From the NCBI GenBank assembly GCA_010015655.1, contig ML976671.1, positions 383,185-447,184 of the forward strand: a stretch of 64,000 bases of DNA, read 5' to 3'. Position numbers and translations under genes: made by a program. The DNA is from Bimuria novae-zelandiae CBS 107.79 (lineage: Eukaryota; Ascomycota; Dothideomycetes; Pleosporales; Didymosphaeriaceae). This document shows, one piece after another, positions 46,059-56,597 of this stretch. Positions within the stretch are counted from its first letter, which is position 1. Each line of letters begins with the position of its first letter. The notes under the pieces were generated by a model that saw only the letters and a list, made by a program, of their open reading frames with translations, did not search any database and had not been told where the DNA came from.

Positions 46059-46884
46059 CTATCTAGTCCTGAGCGCATCCCAGTCGTGGCACATCTTTGT
46101 CTGTGTAGGTCCGACAGTCCTCTTGTGCTTTTCTTCTCGATGTGCAATGATCCAGAGCAGTGTATCGTCGATGCTGCACATAATGTATTGTCTCAGTACA
46201 TTGAAGCGTGCAGATCGTGTCCGCGACACCACGTCGGCGATGCACACTGTTCGAGTTGTATGTAGTGGGAGCGAAGATTTTTCTGTCCTGATGTGTCAAT
46301 CACCAATACCGTCATTATTCCATTTCAAATAGCAGATCGACTTACAACGCAGTGCATTGCATGGTAGGCGTCTAGACCATATATATGGTACCCACTTCCG
46401 TTAGGATGCAACAAAGTGTCATGTAGTTGCAGCTGATCCTTGAACTGGGACGTCACTGCCACGATGCCATGGCCAGCCAGGATCGAATTCCACGCAATAG
46501 ACGCTTCAGTCTCATTTTGAGAAACGTAGCTGGAGTGACCGTAGATGGTACGTTCTTTGTTTCTCTCCAAACTCAGCCCGACTATTGCTACGTGAACATG
46601 GCGATTTGCACCCTCTAAGACGTCAAGGTACCATACTTACTAGGTGATACCTTCAATGTTCTTATTTTGCTAGTTGCGGAAGCGAGAAGAGAGGCCTCTA
46701 AGATGATTGTGCCGATTAACGTGACGAAAATCACCATCGTGACAAGATCACGCTTGGTGATGTTGCCACCTCTCCTAGTCAAACTTCGATCATAACCCTC
46801 GACGAGACTATCATCTTCATCGTACATTTCGTCATAACCATCCAGAGGTGTGAATTGTTGAGATTGGACATCGTGGTGGTCCAT
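46059..46884 (-). pseudogene. UstYa-like (DUF3328) protein, apparently frameshifted
   Basis: Exon 1 (46651-46884, from MDHHDVQSQQ) gives a cytosolic tail and one membrane anchor (LVTMVIFVTLIGTIILEASL). Exon 2 (46346-46564) has IAWNSILAGHGIVAV and ends in YHAMHCVV, the first HxxHC motif of UstYa-family oxidases. A third exon from about 46287 ends in the family's C-terminal block (RQYIMCSIDDTLLWI, then MCHDWDAL). The second HxxHC should come just before RQYIMC. There the bases encode HDLH in one frame and FNVLRQYIMC in another, so at least one small indel near 46,220-46,235 separates them. UstYa proteins catalyse oxidative cyclisation or chlorination in fungal RiPP and other metabolite pathways and normally need both motifs. 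A splice arrangement I missed is the alternative. Confidence 0.65.
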
Positions 46885-48217
46885 TGTCGTCTTTTCAATG
46901 GTTTTCAAGGCTTCTCTGGGGGCGAACGGAGCTGTATATGTATAAAGGTGCAAATTAATAAAGGGGTATCACTACCTTGTAACTAGTTACGGATGCACTC
47001 TATCGGCTAGCGCTCCACGCAGGTGAGACATAAGGCAGCTTCAAGGTACCCTGCCTTTGCAGGCTTGTCCTCAGCAGTTCCAGTGAAGATGTCACATATT
47101 CTATGCAACCATAGATTCGGAATCCGAACACATATTAGGATATACTGATCAATTTGGATGCTGGTCGATTGCGGTGCCAATATGATCATGGCTTCGGCCC
47201 GATCAAGTTAATAAGACGCTATCCCGCCAGACGACGGCTTGATCATCTACCTCACAGAAGTCACTCTGCACCGCAGCTGACACTTCTCAAATCGAACTCT
47301 CAAATCACGATCGCTATGTGCGTACCCCTCGGTCGTTAGCACGGTACCTCATTCTAAGATTATTGACATCGCCCGTTATGTAACTCAATTACTTCACGGG
47401 TTCCGCACTCATGGTCTTTGTCCTACTAAGGGCAGCGTTTCCTGTCACCCCTGACCCCAACCCGGATACCGATGTTCCCCAACCTGACGACGATATTGTG
47501 ATCGACCCGTGCGCGTACAAGAAGAGGGAGACAGTGCTGGAGTGGTGTCCGTAGGGCAACAACTATTCGAGCTATAGCTCATCGCTCTGATGAGCTTACA
47601 ATCATCACGATGTCTTACTCTCATAAATTTAGTCTTGTGACCGTTTATGAGTGGAGATCAATGTTTCAGGCATGACCTTTGAACCTTTCCAATGAAAGTC
47701 CCTTGTAAAATTTCGATCTTGATAAACCATGTCATTGTATGCGAGCATTTAGTCATCATGCACAAGATAATATCGGCCAAAGTTGCAGATAACAGTCCAC
47801 CGAGCTCCTCCCGTTGCAGAAGGGTGTGGCGACTTGAAGACCCTGGACCGGGCCGAGCCATCCCAGCCGCCCGCGTCAAGATGCAGGCGCGCGACGCAGC
47901 ACCTCACAAGCACCCTCTGAAAAGCGACGATCTGGACGTCCCGCAGGATTCTAATATATCTCTTATCAGACGGTGGTAATGTACATGGGATTTGTATTTT
48001 ACTGGAGAGAGATTCAGAGGACAAGTTGATCATTCTCATGGCTTAGACGTGGGAGTGCGGCGTGACGGACACATGTCGAACCACGTCTGTTTGGTGATGT
48101 AGCCTATTTATCACTATCTCACTGTTATTTAGAACCGGCGAGAATTTTGTCATTGAATCTTTTGCTTTCTCTTTGTACTTTCATACTGCGTGCACTTCAG
48201 CTGCATCTCATTGCGTC
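46885..48217. other. Intergenic region with only small open frames
   Basis: About 1.3 kb. Apart from a 47-codon frame at 47411-47554 nothing looks coding, and no repeat is obvious. Confidence 0.4.
47411..47554 (+). other. Possible small peptide exon (47 codons)
   Basis: The frame starts MVFVLLRAAFPVTPDPNPD and ends ETVLEWCP, with an acidic Pro-rich middle, a dibasic-type YKKRE and two cysteines. The composition looks more protein-like than surrounding frames and it lies beside a UstYa-like gene, whose relatives act on small precursor peptides. There is no repeated core and no proven signal peptide. It may be chance or the last exon of a larger gene. Confidence 0.2.
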
Positions 48218-48504
48218 ATGTCTTACGAGTCCGTCTCGATGTACACAACGGGGTTATTGCTGCCCATTTTAGGTACGATAGCCGAGGTTTGCAATTCGAT
48301 TGAGGGTAAGATCTCCGCTGAAGGCGGATGACTGGACGGCCCTTGTGGCGATGGTAGGTCCTTCGGTCTTTTCCACCATAAAGTTTCGCTTGGTTGAAAA
48401 CCTCGACAGCTAGGTATGTGGGTAATGACTGGCTTGATTTTAGCTGGTAAGCTTCGTTGTCTCATGAAATCTCACCCAGTGGGCATGATCTGATGGGAAT
48501 TAGG

Positions 48505-49031
48505 CACCGTGAGAGGCTGGCCCGGAGGGCATACAGCTGTCGACCCAGTCACAAAGAAGAATATCGTCACCGATAAAGACAGTGGAAATGTCAAGGTAAG
48601 CTTTACACTCGGTTTTCGAGGTAAAGCCTTACTGTCTCTCTAGATGAATTGGTTGATGGCTAACTTATTATATTTCGCCATGTGCTTCGTCAAACTCAGT
48701 ATCGTTCTGCTATACAGGCGCATTTTCGAAAGCAGTCGCAAAGTTAACGTCTACACCATCTTTCTTGGGGTATTTATAGCCGTTCGGTCGCTTGCCTTCC
48801 TTCTCGCCAACGTTCTTTAATGTGGCACACGCCCCTGGGCGTACTGGACTTCGCACAAACATTAGCGACGTATTGCATTAATGGCGACATCGTTACACTT
48901 AGATTTGCGCTTTCGGATGTAATCATGGACTTCATGATCTTGCTTACACCCCTGCCACTTATTTGGAAACTGCAGATGCCGTTGTCCGAGAAGCTGCAGG
49001 TTACAAGCGCTTTTGCAATGGGATTCGTGTA
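48505..49031 (+). pseudogene. Rhodopsin/SAT4-type membrane protein, broken
   Basis: Fragments follow the order of fungal SAT4/rhodopsin-domain (PTH11-related) proteins. A short piece ends DKDSGNVK at a GTAAGC donor. After a 45-bp intron the transmembrane segment LLYFAMCFVKLSIVLLYRRI and VNVYTIFLGVFIAVRSLAFL follow. The frame then ends LANVL-TAA (48818-48820) exactly where relatives have Gln followed by Cys, and the next block resumes in another frame: CINGDIVTLRFALSDVIMDF, then MILLTPLPLIWKLQMPLSEK up to a GTAAGT donor near 49,029. A stop (CAA to TAA would explain it) and a frameshift make a product unlikely. An upstream ATG at 48218 may be the original start, but that part is not recognisable. 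Confidence 0.6.
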
Positions 49032-49166
49032 AGTCTGCACATGTACGCACCACACACGACACAGTTCCACCTGCTACTTGCTTGCAATTCATCGCGACGC
49101 CAAATTCTTCTTGAACATCAAGGTATACGGCAATTACTTCTGTTCAGCGCCTCTGTGCTGTGTGCT

Positions 49167-50112
49167 ATGACTTCCGAACCAGACCCCACAGCTTCCCGTG
49201 AACCCAGTAAGGACCTTCCATGGTGGAGCCCAAGCATTGACCACAGAATCACAGATGAAGTGAGTCACCGAGCCAGCTCATATACGAAGCTTGTACTCAC
49301 CCAACCCAGCTCCGCGGATTTCTCGAGACATACAGTAACATATCTCCCGAATAAATAGTCTCACATATCCACCATGTCGTACGCAGATGACGCCTATGGA
49401 TGATTTAGAGTCCAGTTGATCAACTCGCTCCTAGCACGAGCAAGCCTTCCGAATCCGCGCCTACCCGTGCACTAGTCTGGCAGGCTTCCTGGACCCGCGC
49501 CTTCCATACCACCCTGCCTACGCGGAGATTCTCCAACGCCTCAAGACCGGGAAGTTGCTTGCCATGGGATGCCTCCTCGGACAGGAACTGCGGCGCCTCG
49601 CGATAGACGGTGTACCGCAAGACCATCTTTTCGCCACCGATATCATGAACCACTAGGACCTGGGCTACGAGTTCTTCAATGACAAGCACAAGTTTCACGT
49701 ACCCTTCATTCTCTCTGACATCCTGAGCCCCACGCCGGAACTGCTCGCGCTGGAGGGAAAGACATCTGTTATCATAGTGAGTTACTTGCTGCATTAGTGG
49801 GGCTGGGACACGCAAGTCAGAGCATGTAAGGAGATTTGTCGCTTGGTGGCGAAAGACTGCATCGTGGTGGGGTATCAAACGGCTACCACCGATATTGAAA
49901 AGAGGAGGGAGTGGAATGTAACCAAGTTTTGGATGCATGACGTTGAGAGCTTCAAGAAACTTTGGGAGGTCGTAGGAAAAGAGACAAATACTGAGTGGGC
50001 GGTGGAGGTGGAAGTTAGGCCGTGGGAGGAGCTGGTGTATCGGAGGAGTGAAAGTTCGTATTTGGGTGATGATTTCGTGCTGTTGAGGTTTGTGGTATGG
50101 AGGGTGGATTGA
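49167..50112 (+). pseudogene. Class I SAM-dependent methyltransferase with three in-frame stops
   Basis: Three exons keep phase: 49167-49259, 49310-49378 and 49435-50112, equivalent to about 280 codons, the normal family length. Matching blocks are KDLPWWSPSIDHRITDE, LRGFLETYSNISPE, AFRIRAYPCTSLAGFLDPRL, YHPAYAEILQRLKTGKLL, MGCLLGQELRRLAIDG (SAM-binding loop), DLGYEFFNDKHKF, WGWDTQVRACKEICRL, MHDVESFKKLWEVVGKETNT and YLGDDFVLLRFVVWRVD. This family occurs in fungal secondary-metabolite clusters. Stops interrupt it at 49352-49354 (TAA), 49654-49656 (TAG) and 49795-49797 (TAG), all inside conserved blocks, and no frameshift was found. CAA to TAA and TGG to TAG would be RIP-type changes. The intact introns and frame suggest recent loss. 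Confidence 0.8.
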
Positions 50113-51703
50113 GCCGGAGTTGGTGTTCCTGTTCGTTCTTTTCTTTTCCATAAAGAAGAGAGGGGATGGTAATGCAGTCAAGTAGACGCAGGAACAACAA
50201 ATACCACAACGGATTTTTCGTCCCAATCGCTAGGAGGGTATTCAATGTTGAAATGATACTTAGGCAACAATGAGATGCAGGTGATAGAATCGTGAATCGA
50301 GTGCATTAGCGAAGGAAGCCACACTGAGGTTACAAGACGCGGCCTTTGTTACAGTAGATGATTTCGACTCAGCAAAAGTGTAGAGCATGGGCTCGATCGA
50401 TGTTGCCTGTGGAAGTCTTGATGACGTAATCGATGCATACAAACTGCCAACCTCAATGTGTCCCTCCCCTCCTTCCACCACCAACTCCCAGCTCTTCAAA
50501 TTTCCGAACTCACATTGAGCGCGACAACGCGGGCTACAGTCATCGCCGCCTTTTCCAATTTTCCGATGCAACAGCTAGCATTGGAGTCCTCGGGCCGGTG
50601 AAGGAGCACAATTTCCCCTCGGCATTACCTGCCAACACCTTGCCAACACCAGGCGACGAGATCTTTCAAGTTTCCAAGCACAGCGGCAAAGAATGGCGTT
50701 GAAGAAAAGGAGCAGTTATCCAAGACGCAGTCTCAACTCTGCCCCACCTGGAGATGAAACGATAGAGCCGTTCTGGCAGGTCGCACATGGCCTGTCGCCG
50801 AACGATGGACACGATGCCGCACGCTCCTATGTGCGATCTCACCACCAATAAAGATTACCTCCGCTAACCCTCGACCGGGATGCCCCTGAGCACAAACGCT
50901 GCACTTGACTTCGTTCCTGCAGAAGCTCCCACAAATCCCCCGACAGCCAGCTCACTCATCAAATGGAAAACCTGCGTTTCATTAGGCCGAAGACCGCTGG
51001 CTTACTGGCGCGTGGCGAGCATCACGAGGACGGGATGAACGCGCTTCGTGACTGGAACTAGATCGTCTCGCGAAATGACTCCAGATTTCGGCTGGGAGAT
51101 TGACCGCCGAGGGACCCTAAGCTGCCAATTCGCTCCGCTTGAGGCCCCCATCACCAGGCGACTCCAATTGATTGCGACGAGCCGCTTGTTCTGCGAATTG
51201 TGACGCCGTTGTGCTTTGTTGCGCATTGACCCAGCTTCTCAGGAGAGCTGGGGCTAACGATATTAGCACGAACTAACCGTATCCACCGGTCGCTAGGCCA
51301 AACTTAGACGACGCTCGTTCGTCTTACCCGGACTGCTCATTTCACAATGCACCCCGACATGTCCATCACGAACTCATTTGGGCAGTAGTTTGGCGCCCTG
51401 CAGGCTCCGCTTAGGCCAGCTGCGGCAGTGCGTTGCTAGAGCTTAATTTATGACACTATGAACCCCTAATCGCAGTCATAGCGCGAACAGCGCCTCAAAA
51501 CCAACCCGTCTCCCCTCGTTACGCTCCTTTGCACAAGGCTTCTGTACGTCGACAGCCTCGCACGCCCAAGTCTCCCGGCCTTTGTGCCACAGTCACTCGT
51601 TTTTGCTTTAAGCTCTCCTACTCTAATTATCGTCACTCGCTCAATATCTACTCGAACAAACACTGCTTCAGCTGCCCATAACATCAAGTAAACAAAAGGC
51701 AAA
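50113..51703. other. Intergenic region upstream of the GH17 gene
   Basis: About 1.6 kb with no supportable gene. The right-hand part must hold the promoter of the downstream glucanase. The last 40 bases before its ATG are A-rich, as is common in fungal leaders. Confidence 0.4.
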
Positions 51704-53167
51704 ATGAAGGGCGCTATCGTTGCAGCGCTTGTTGGATCTGCGGTCGCAGCATCGCACAAGGCCCACGCGGGTTTTCACCTACGCCGCAACCCCGGATATG
51801 TCCCGCAGGAGGATGTTTGCAAGACGGTCACCACAACCGTTTACGTGACCGCTAGCGATCGTATGTGGCACATATCCAGGTACTGGAAGTTGATTTAATG
51901 CGTAATAGTCCCGCCGATCGTCTCGAACACGACTGTCGTTGTTGCTCCTTCACCTGTGCCGGAGACCTCCACATCCTGCACGAAGGAAGCGCAGACTACG
52001 CCTCCTGCGTACACTCCGGCTCCCGTGCCCTCTACCTCTGAGAAGCCCGTTGTGCCAACCTCATCCGAGAAGCCGGTAGCACCCTCCCCTCCACCTTACG
52101 TGCCAGTCTCATCTGAGAAGCCCGTTGTGCCATCTTCGTCCGAAAAGCCTGTGGTGCCCTCCCCTCCGCCTTACGTGCCGGCCCCTAAGCCCTCGGAGGT
52201 AGTCTCCAGCTATCACGCTCCTCCGCCGGCCCCCAAGCCCTCAGAGGCAGTCGCCAGCTACCACGCTGCTCCTCCGGCTCCATCTTCCAAGCCTGCCCCT
52301 CTCAAGCCCAAGCCCAGCAAGCCCAGCACTCCTTCGTATGGTGGTTCCGGCTCTTGGAACAAGCCCAACGGCAAGAAGTGGGCTATCACCTACACTCCCT
52401 ACACTCAGGGTGGTGACTGCAAGTCGGCGTCTGAGGTTCAGACCGACGTTGGTAAGATTGCAGGTCTCGGCTACACCACCATCCGTGTTTACAGCACCGA
52501 CTGCGGTGTGTTCGAGAATGTCGTACCCGCCTGCACGCAACACGGCCTCCAGATCATCTACGGCATCTTCCTTGACGCCGCCACTCCCCCTAACTCCCAG
52601 GGCGCCAGCGACCAGCTCCAGGACATCATCGACAACGCCCCCAAGGGCAGCGTCTCCATGCTGATCGTCGGTAACGAGTACATCTCCGGCCACGGTGGTG
52701 ACGCCGGCTCCCTCGCGGGTTATATTTCTACCGTTCGCACCAAGTTCCGCGCTGCCGGCTTCGACGCTCCCGTTACCACCACCGAGACTGTCGCCGCCTG
52801 GGAACAGTACGGCAGCGCCTGGTGTGACGCCATCGACATCTTCGCCGCACAGGTCCAGCCCTATTTCGATGGTGGAAAGACCGCTTCCGAGGCCGGTGAC
52901 TTCGCGTACGACCAGCTCGAGCAGGCCGCCAAGGTCTGCCCCGAGGCTGCTGCGAAGGGCAAGTTCATCTCTGAGATCGGCTGGCCTGCCGGTGGTTCTC
53001 CCAACGGCGCTGCCATCCCCGGCAAGGCCCAGCAGAAGCAGGCCATGCGCAGCATCATTGACAAGGTCGGTGACCACGCCTGCATCTTCAGCTACCAGGA
53101 CGATGCCTGGAAGGCCCCCGGTGCGTACAACGTTGAGCAGTATTTTGGCTGCGCAGACAACTTGTAA
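51704..53167 (+). CDS. Secreted GH17 glucan endo-1,3-beta-glucosidase (cell wall)
   Basis: Two exons, 51704-51860 and 51909-53167 (48-bp intron), 471 residues. A signal peptide is clear (MKGAIVAALVGSAVAA), followed by a dibasic-containing propeptide-like stretch (FHLRRNPGYVPQED). A long Pro/Ser linker with repeats of SSEKPVVPS and PSPPPYVP follows, as in cell-wall-associated glucanases. The GH17 domain starts at KWAITYTPYTQGGDCKSA (about residue 210). The acid/base is Glu309 in VGNEYISG and the nucleophile Glu408 in ISEIGWPAG. It resembles BtgE/Scw-type enzymes that remodel beta-1,3-glucan. Codon use is strongly biased to C-ending codons, suggesting high expression. It is intact among broken neighbours. 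Confidence 0.93.
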
Positions 53168-54675
53168 GCATCTCCAACCTCTGTAATTGCTTGTTGTACC
53201 GGCGCGGTGGGCTCTCATCGACCCGCTTCGAATGCGATTGTCTTCATTACGTGTTTAACGCTTTGCATTGTGCGCGCTGAGTTGAGCGGTGAAGTAGTAT
53301 TCTTAGTGTTTAATTTTTTACTCTGCATAATGCTTGTGTGCTGGGTAGTAGCATCTGTATGTAGCGTAGCAATGACAAGTCTCGAATTCGACCTTGCAAG
53401 GATCGTCCCTGTTGCCTTTCCCCGCTGGCGTGTTGGTGTCATTTCGATGAGATTAGGCCGTGGAGGGGGATTGGGTCGAGAAGAGGGGAGATTAGGGTGC
53501 GGTTCGGATATGAGGGTGGGGCGGAGTAGTGGGCGATGGATGTGTGTGGCTGAGGTTGATATGAGAGTCATTTCTGGTAATGTCTGGTATACAACTGCAA
53601 GAGTTTGAAATACGAGTATACTGGAGAAGTGTTCATCTGTCATTATTTCAATTGTGCTGTCGAGTATGGCGGATGAGAGGAGGAGTAGCAGGTTCGTGTT
53701 TCCATATTATAATGCTTCGGCGTTAGGATATTCAGTATATCTCGACCCTAGGTTGCGAATATGGGAGCATGTGTATAATGTTACTGGGGGTTACCCAGAG
53801 CACGATACCCGGTTTGAGTTCGATGGCGAAGTTTGGTTCGTCTAGTCCCTCCTGGCTCCTTTTTCTGCGGTAACCTCCGACTTTGTCAGAAGTAGGTCCA
53901 ACTGCCTGGCGATAATAGCGAGATATCGCTCCAGCTCGTCTGTGAGGCACGGACCGACAGCTGTGTTCCTTAACGCCCTCACCTGAGTCCCCTCTATTTT
54001 CGCTGAGGCGCTCGCTACAGCCATATAGGGTGTACTGAGCTATCGGGCTCGCCATTCAGTACCTTCTAGGTCCTTTGCCGAGTGGGAGCGCTGCTTCCCG
54101 CAGCGCGTATTCTCCGGTATTCTCCTGGGCGTAGTAGATGATGTCGCGAGTGCAGGTCGGACAAGGTATGGCGGACCACATGAAGGGGACGCGGGTACGG
54201 AAAGCCCATACTGTGCGGTATGTGGAAGGGGTGATGTACATGGCTGAGATGGAGTGTGGGTACGATATGCTTGTTGGTCTGGCGATGGTGGTGGTGGACG
54301 AGTGTGAAGCAGGTGTTGTGGTGAGAGCTGACCTGGATGCGGGATCGGGAGTTGTATGCTTGTGGGAAGATGGGCGACGTGAGTTCTAGGCTGTTTGTGA
54401 TGCATTGATTATTAGTGATATTAATAACGTTGAATTGGCGTAGGGTTGAAAATACTAAGGCTCTGCACACTGCATGAGCAGACACCGGTGGATAGAAGCC
54501 GTAGGAATACGTCGGCAAACAACAGAGCAGGCGCAACAAGCGAAATGTCAACGTGGCGCTCCACAATGCACGATGTAACTCTCCTTCTATGAACAAAGTT
54601 TTTTCTACTAATGTACAGTACTTTACAAAATGGTAACTTTCGTAACTTTCGTAACTTACCCCTCATGGAATACAA
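53168..54675. other. Intergenic region with unassigned small frames
   Basis: About 1.5 kb between the glucanase and the peptide synthetase remnant. Two plus-strand frames (53654-53845 and 54138-54389) have protein-like composition, for example RFVFPYYNASALGYSVYLD and KAHTVRYVEGVMYMAEMECG, but match no family I know. They may be debris of another gene. Confidence 0.35.
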
Positions 54676-55975
54676 CTACACGTTGGTACTCTCAATCTTC
54701 GCGGTCATAGCCCCAAGGTTACTCGCCTCAAACAAGTCGATGATGCCTAGCGAAACCCCGAACTCCTGCTTGACTGCCCTCTGCAGGCCAACAAGCAACA
54801 AGCTATTTCCTCCAAGCTCAAAGAAGCTCGTCTAGCGGCTTAACAGCATGGACCCCTTCATCGCCTCAGGCACAGCTTCCTTCCAAATTTCGAGGAGCTT
54901 GCGCTCAGTCTCGCTAAGATCCCCCTCGGAGCGCTTATTAGTGTTGGAGTGCGCAGTTGGAAGTGGCAGAGACAACACAGCTTGGCGTTTCGTCTTCCCG
55001 TGGCTGTTGACAGGCAGCTGGTCGACTGGCACGAAGACAGAAGGAATCATGTAGACTGGTAGCGGGAGCAGGAAGCGCATTTGCCGGAGGAAGGTTTGCT
55101 GCGACACTTCGTCGTCGTACTGACGGTCCGCGAATTGTACGTGGGCTACCAACACGTCACCATCCCTGACGCTCACGATGGCTTCGTGCAAAGCAGCTTC
55201 GGAAGCCTCAAGGATACAAGACTCGATATCTTGGAGATCGATACGGATACCGCGGATCTTGACTTGGGTGTCGCCGGCGATACGTCCCTTGAACATGAGG
55301 GCGCCATCTGAGCGGAGGTATCCAGTATCCCCGGTTCGGTAAAGGATGCCCATGTCCCAGGGGTTGCTGATGAACTTGGATGCAGAGAGTTTCTCTTGAT
55401 TCAAGTAACCCACGGAAACACTGGGACCTCCGATCAAGATCTCACCAGTAGATACCTGTGGAACGAGGTCAACATTGAGGTCGACAATATACACAGAGTA
55501 GTTAGGAAGAGGATAACCAGCGGGAATGTCGGTGTCGTTCAAGCCATGCGCATCCGCGTCGAAATCGAGTGAAGCTTCGGTCTTAGTGCAAGTGATGCTT
55601 TCCGCAGGGCCGTAAGAGTTGTAGAGACAAGACCCTCAAGTCCGAGTCCCGCAATGCTTTCCAGTAGGGACTACGGCATGGTCTCACCGCCTCCCCAAGC
55701 GAACTTCCAGCTAGTGGCGCTGGCCAGATGTTCAGCTCTATAGGTAATTCAGCTAGCGTATTCCGAAGGCGTGGCACGAGTGTAAGTGATGTTCTCGCTT
55801 GCGATGATCTTTGCTATGGCAACTGGATCCGCACGATCCTGCTTCGTTGCCACATACACTGTTCCACTATTCACCAGACCGCACATGATCTGGTCAAGCG
55901 AAAAGTCGATGGTAAAGGCGCTCTGCTTGAGCACCTTTTCGGCACTGATGGCATATTCAGCGCTGCCAACGTACA
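54676..55975 (-). pseudogene. 3' remnant of a nonribosomal peptide synthetase (A and carrier domains)
   Basis: Minus-strand pieces align in order with an NRPS or PKS-NRPS module. The first part has KVLKQSAFTIDFSLDQIMCG and ASENITYTRATPSEYAS (adenylation core), then a scrambled stretch at about 55,545-55,785 with frame changes. Next is an open part (54832-55542) with GEILIGGPSVSVGYLN, LYRTGDTGYLRSDG (A-domain motif), KIRGIRIDLQDIE and VNSHGKTKRQAV. A TAG at 54832-54834 separates this from the carrier domain, which follows in the same frame with FFELGGNSLLLVGLQ (phosphopantetheine Ser) and a final TAG at 54676-54678. Condensation and upstream domains are missing; the sequence ends at a short repeat and then AT-rich DNA. 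Confidence 0.8.
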
Positions 55976-55979
55976 GAAT

Positions 55980-56080
55980 GTTCGGTCCGTACGTTCGGTC
56001 CGTACAGTGATTCGAGCCGAACGAACGTACAGTCATATTGACCCGTACAGAGCTCCGAACGAACACGCTTTTGGGGTTGT
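55980..56080. repeat. Short direct and inverted repeats at the edge of the AT-rich zone
   Basis: GTTCGGTCCGTAC occurs twice in tandem (55980-56005). It is followed by partly inverted copies (CGAACGAACGTAC, about 56,018-56,030, and CGAACGAACAC nearer 56,060). This could be the end of a DNA transposon or a small fold-back element that truncated the peptide synthetase gene. Confidence 0.5.
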
Positions 56081-56399
56081 AGGTTCGGTTATTCGGGACG
56101 ACGGGAAGTTCTATTTGTATGGGGAATATAGAATAATTGGTAGAGTTTTCCTATGCCTTCTGCCGTCCTTGTGCTACATGTGGTGTCATCATATAGTGCC
56201 TTATGTAACGTTCTTAGAGTAGAATTTTTAGTTAAGTTTAATTATCGTTGTCCGTCACCTCTATAGTATTATTAGCTATAAAGATATTATTATAGATTAC
56301 TTTATTACCTGCTCGCAGTCGTCGCAGTTAACTTAGTTAAATTAACTAGTATTTAACTCTTACCTATTCTACTATGCCAGGTCGCGTACGGCAGCTATT

Positions 56400-56597
56400 A
56401 TGGCGGAGAGCTCCGAGAGCTTGGAGGACCCACACCGCTGGTGGGTGGACGTCGGCCAAAAACGCTACCCAATCGTATACAAAATGGCGATGGATCACCT
56501 CTCTGTGTCAGCAACGTCCTGCGACTGTGAGCGGTGTTTCTTGTCCGCTAGGAGAATAATCACGTGCGATTATAATTGTCGCGGAGCAAAAGGCTAA
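56400..56597 (+). pseudogene. hAT transposase C-terminal dimerisation domain (fragment)
   Basis: A 65-codon frame reads EDPHRWWVDVGQKRYPIVYK, MAMDHLSVSATSCDCERCFL, SARRIITCDYN. This is the hAT-family dimerisation block (WW....YP, then ATS...ER.FS.A). The rest of that transposase is absent or unrecognisable. Its base composition is normal although flanking DNA is AT-rich. Confidence 0.8.

Noticed and set aside
49774..49797. A GTGAGT..TTAG 21-bp micro-intron that would remove one TAG of the methyltransferase
   Set aside because: Far below any credible intron length, and the residues it would remove fit the family alignment.
49352..49797. Programmed stop-codon readthrough of the methyltransferase
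   Set aside because: One stop is TAA and two are TAG, without a shared context, and neighbouring genes are also broken. Pseudogenisation is simpler.
49420..50226. 268-codon minus-strand frame
   Set aside because: Antisense to the methyltransferase pseudogene, which aligns block by block with a known family on the plus strand.
52241..53218. 325-codon minus-strand frame
   Set aside because: Antisense shadow of the GH17 gene, produced by its strong C-ending codon bias.
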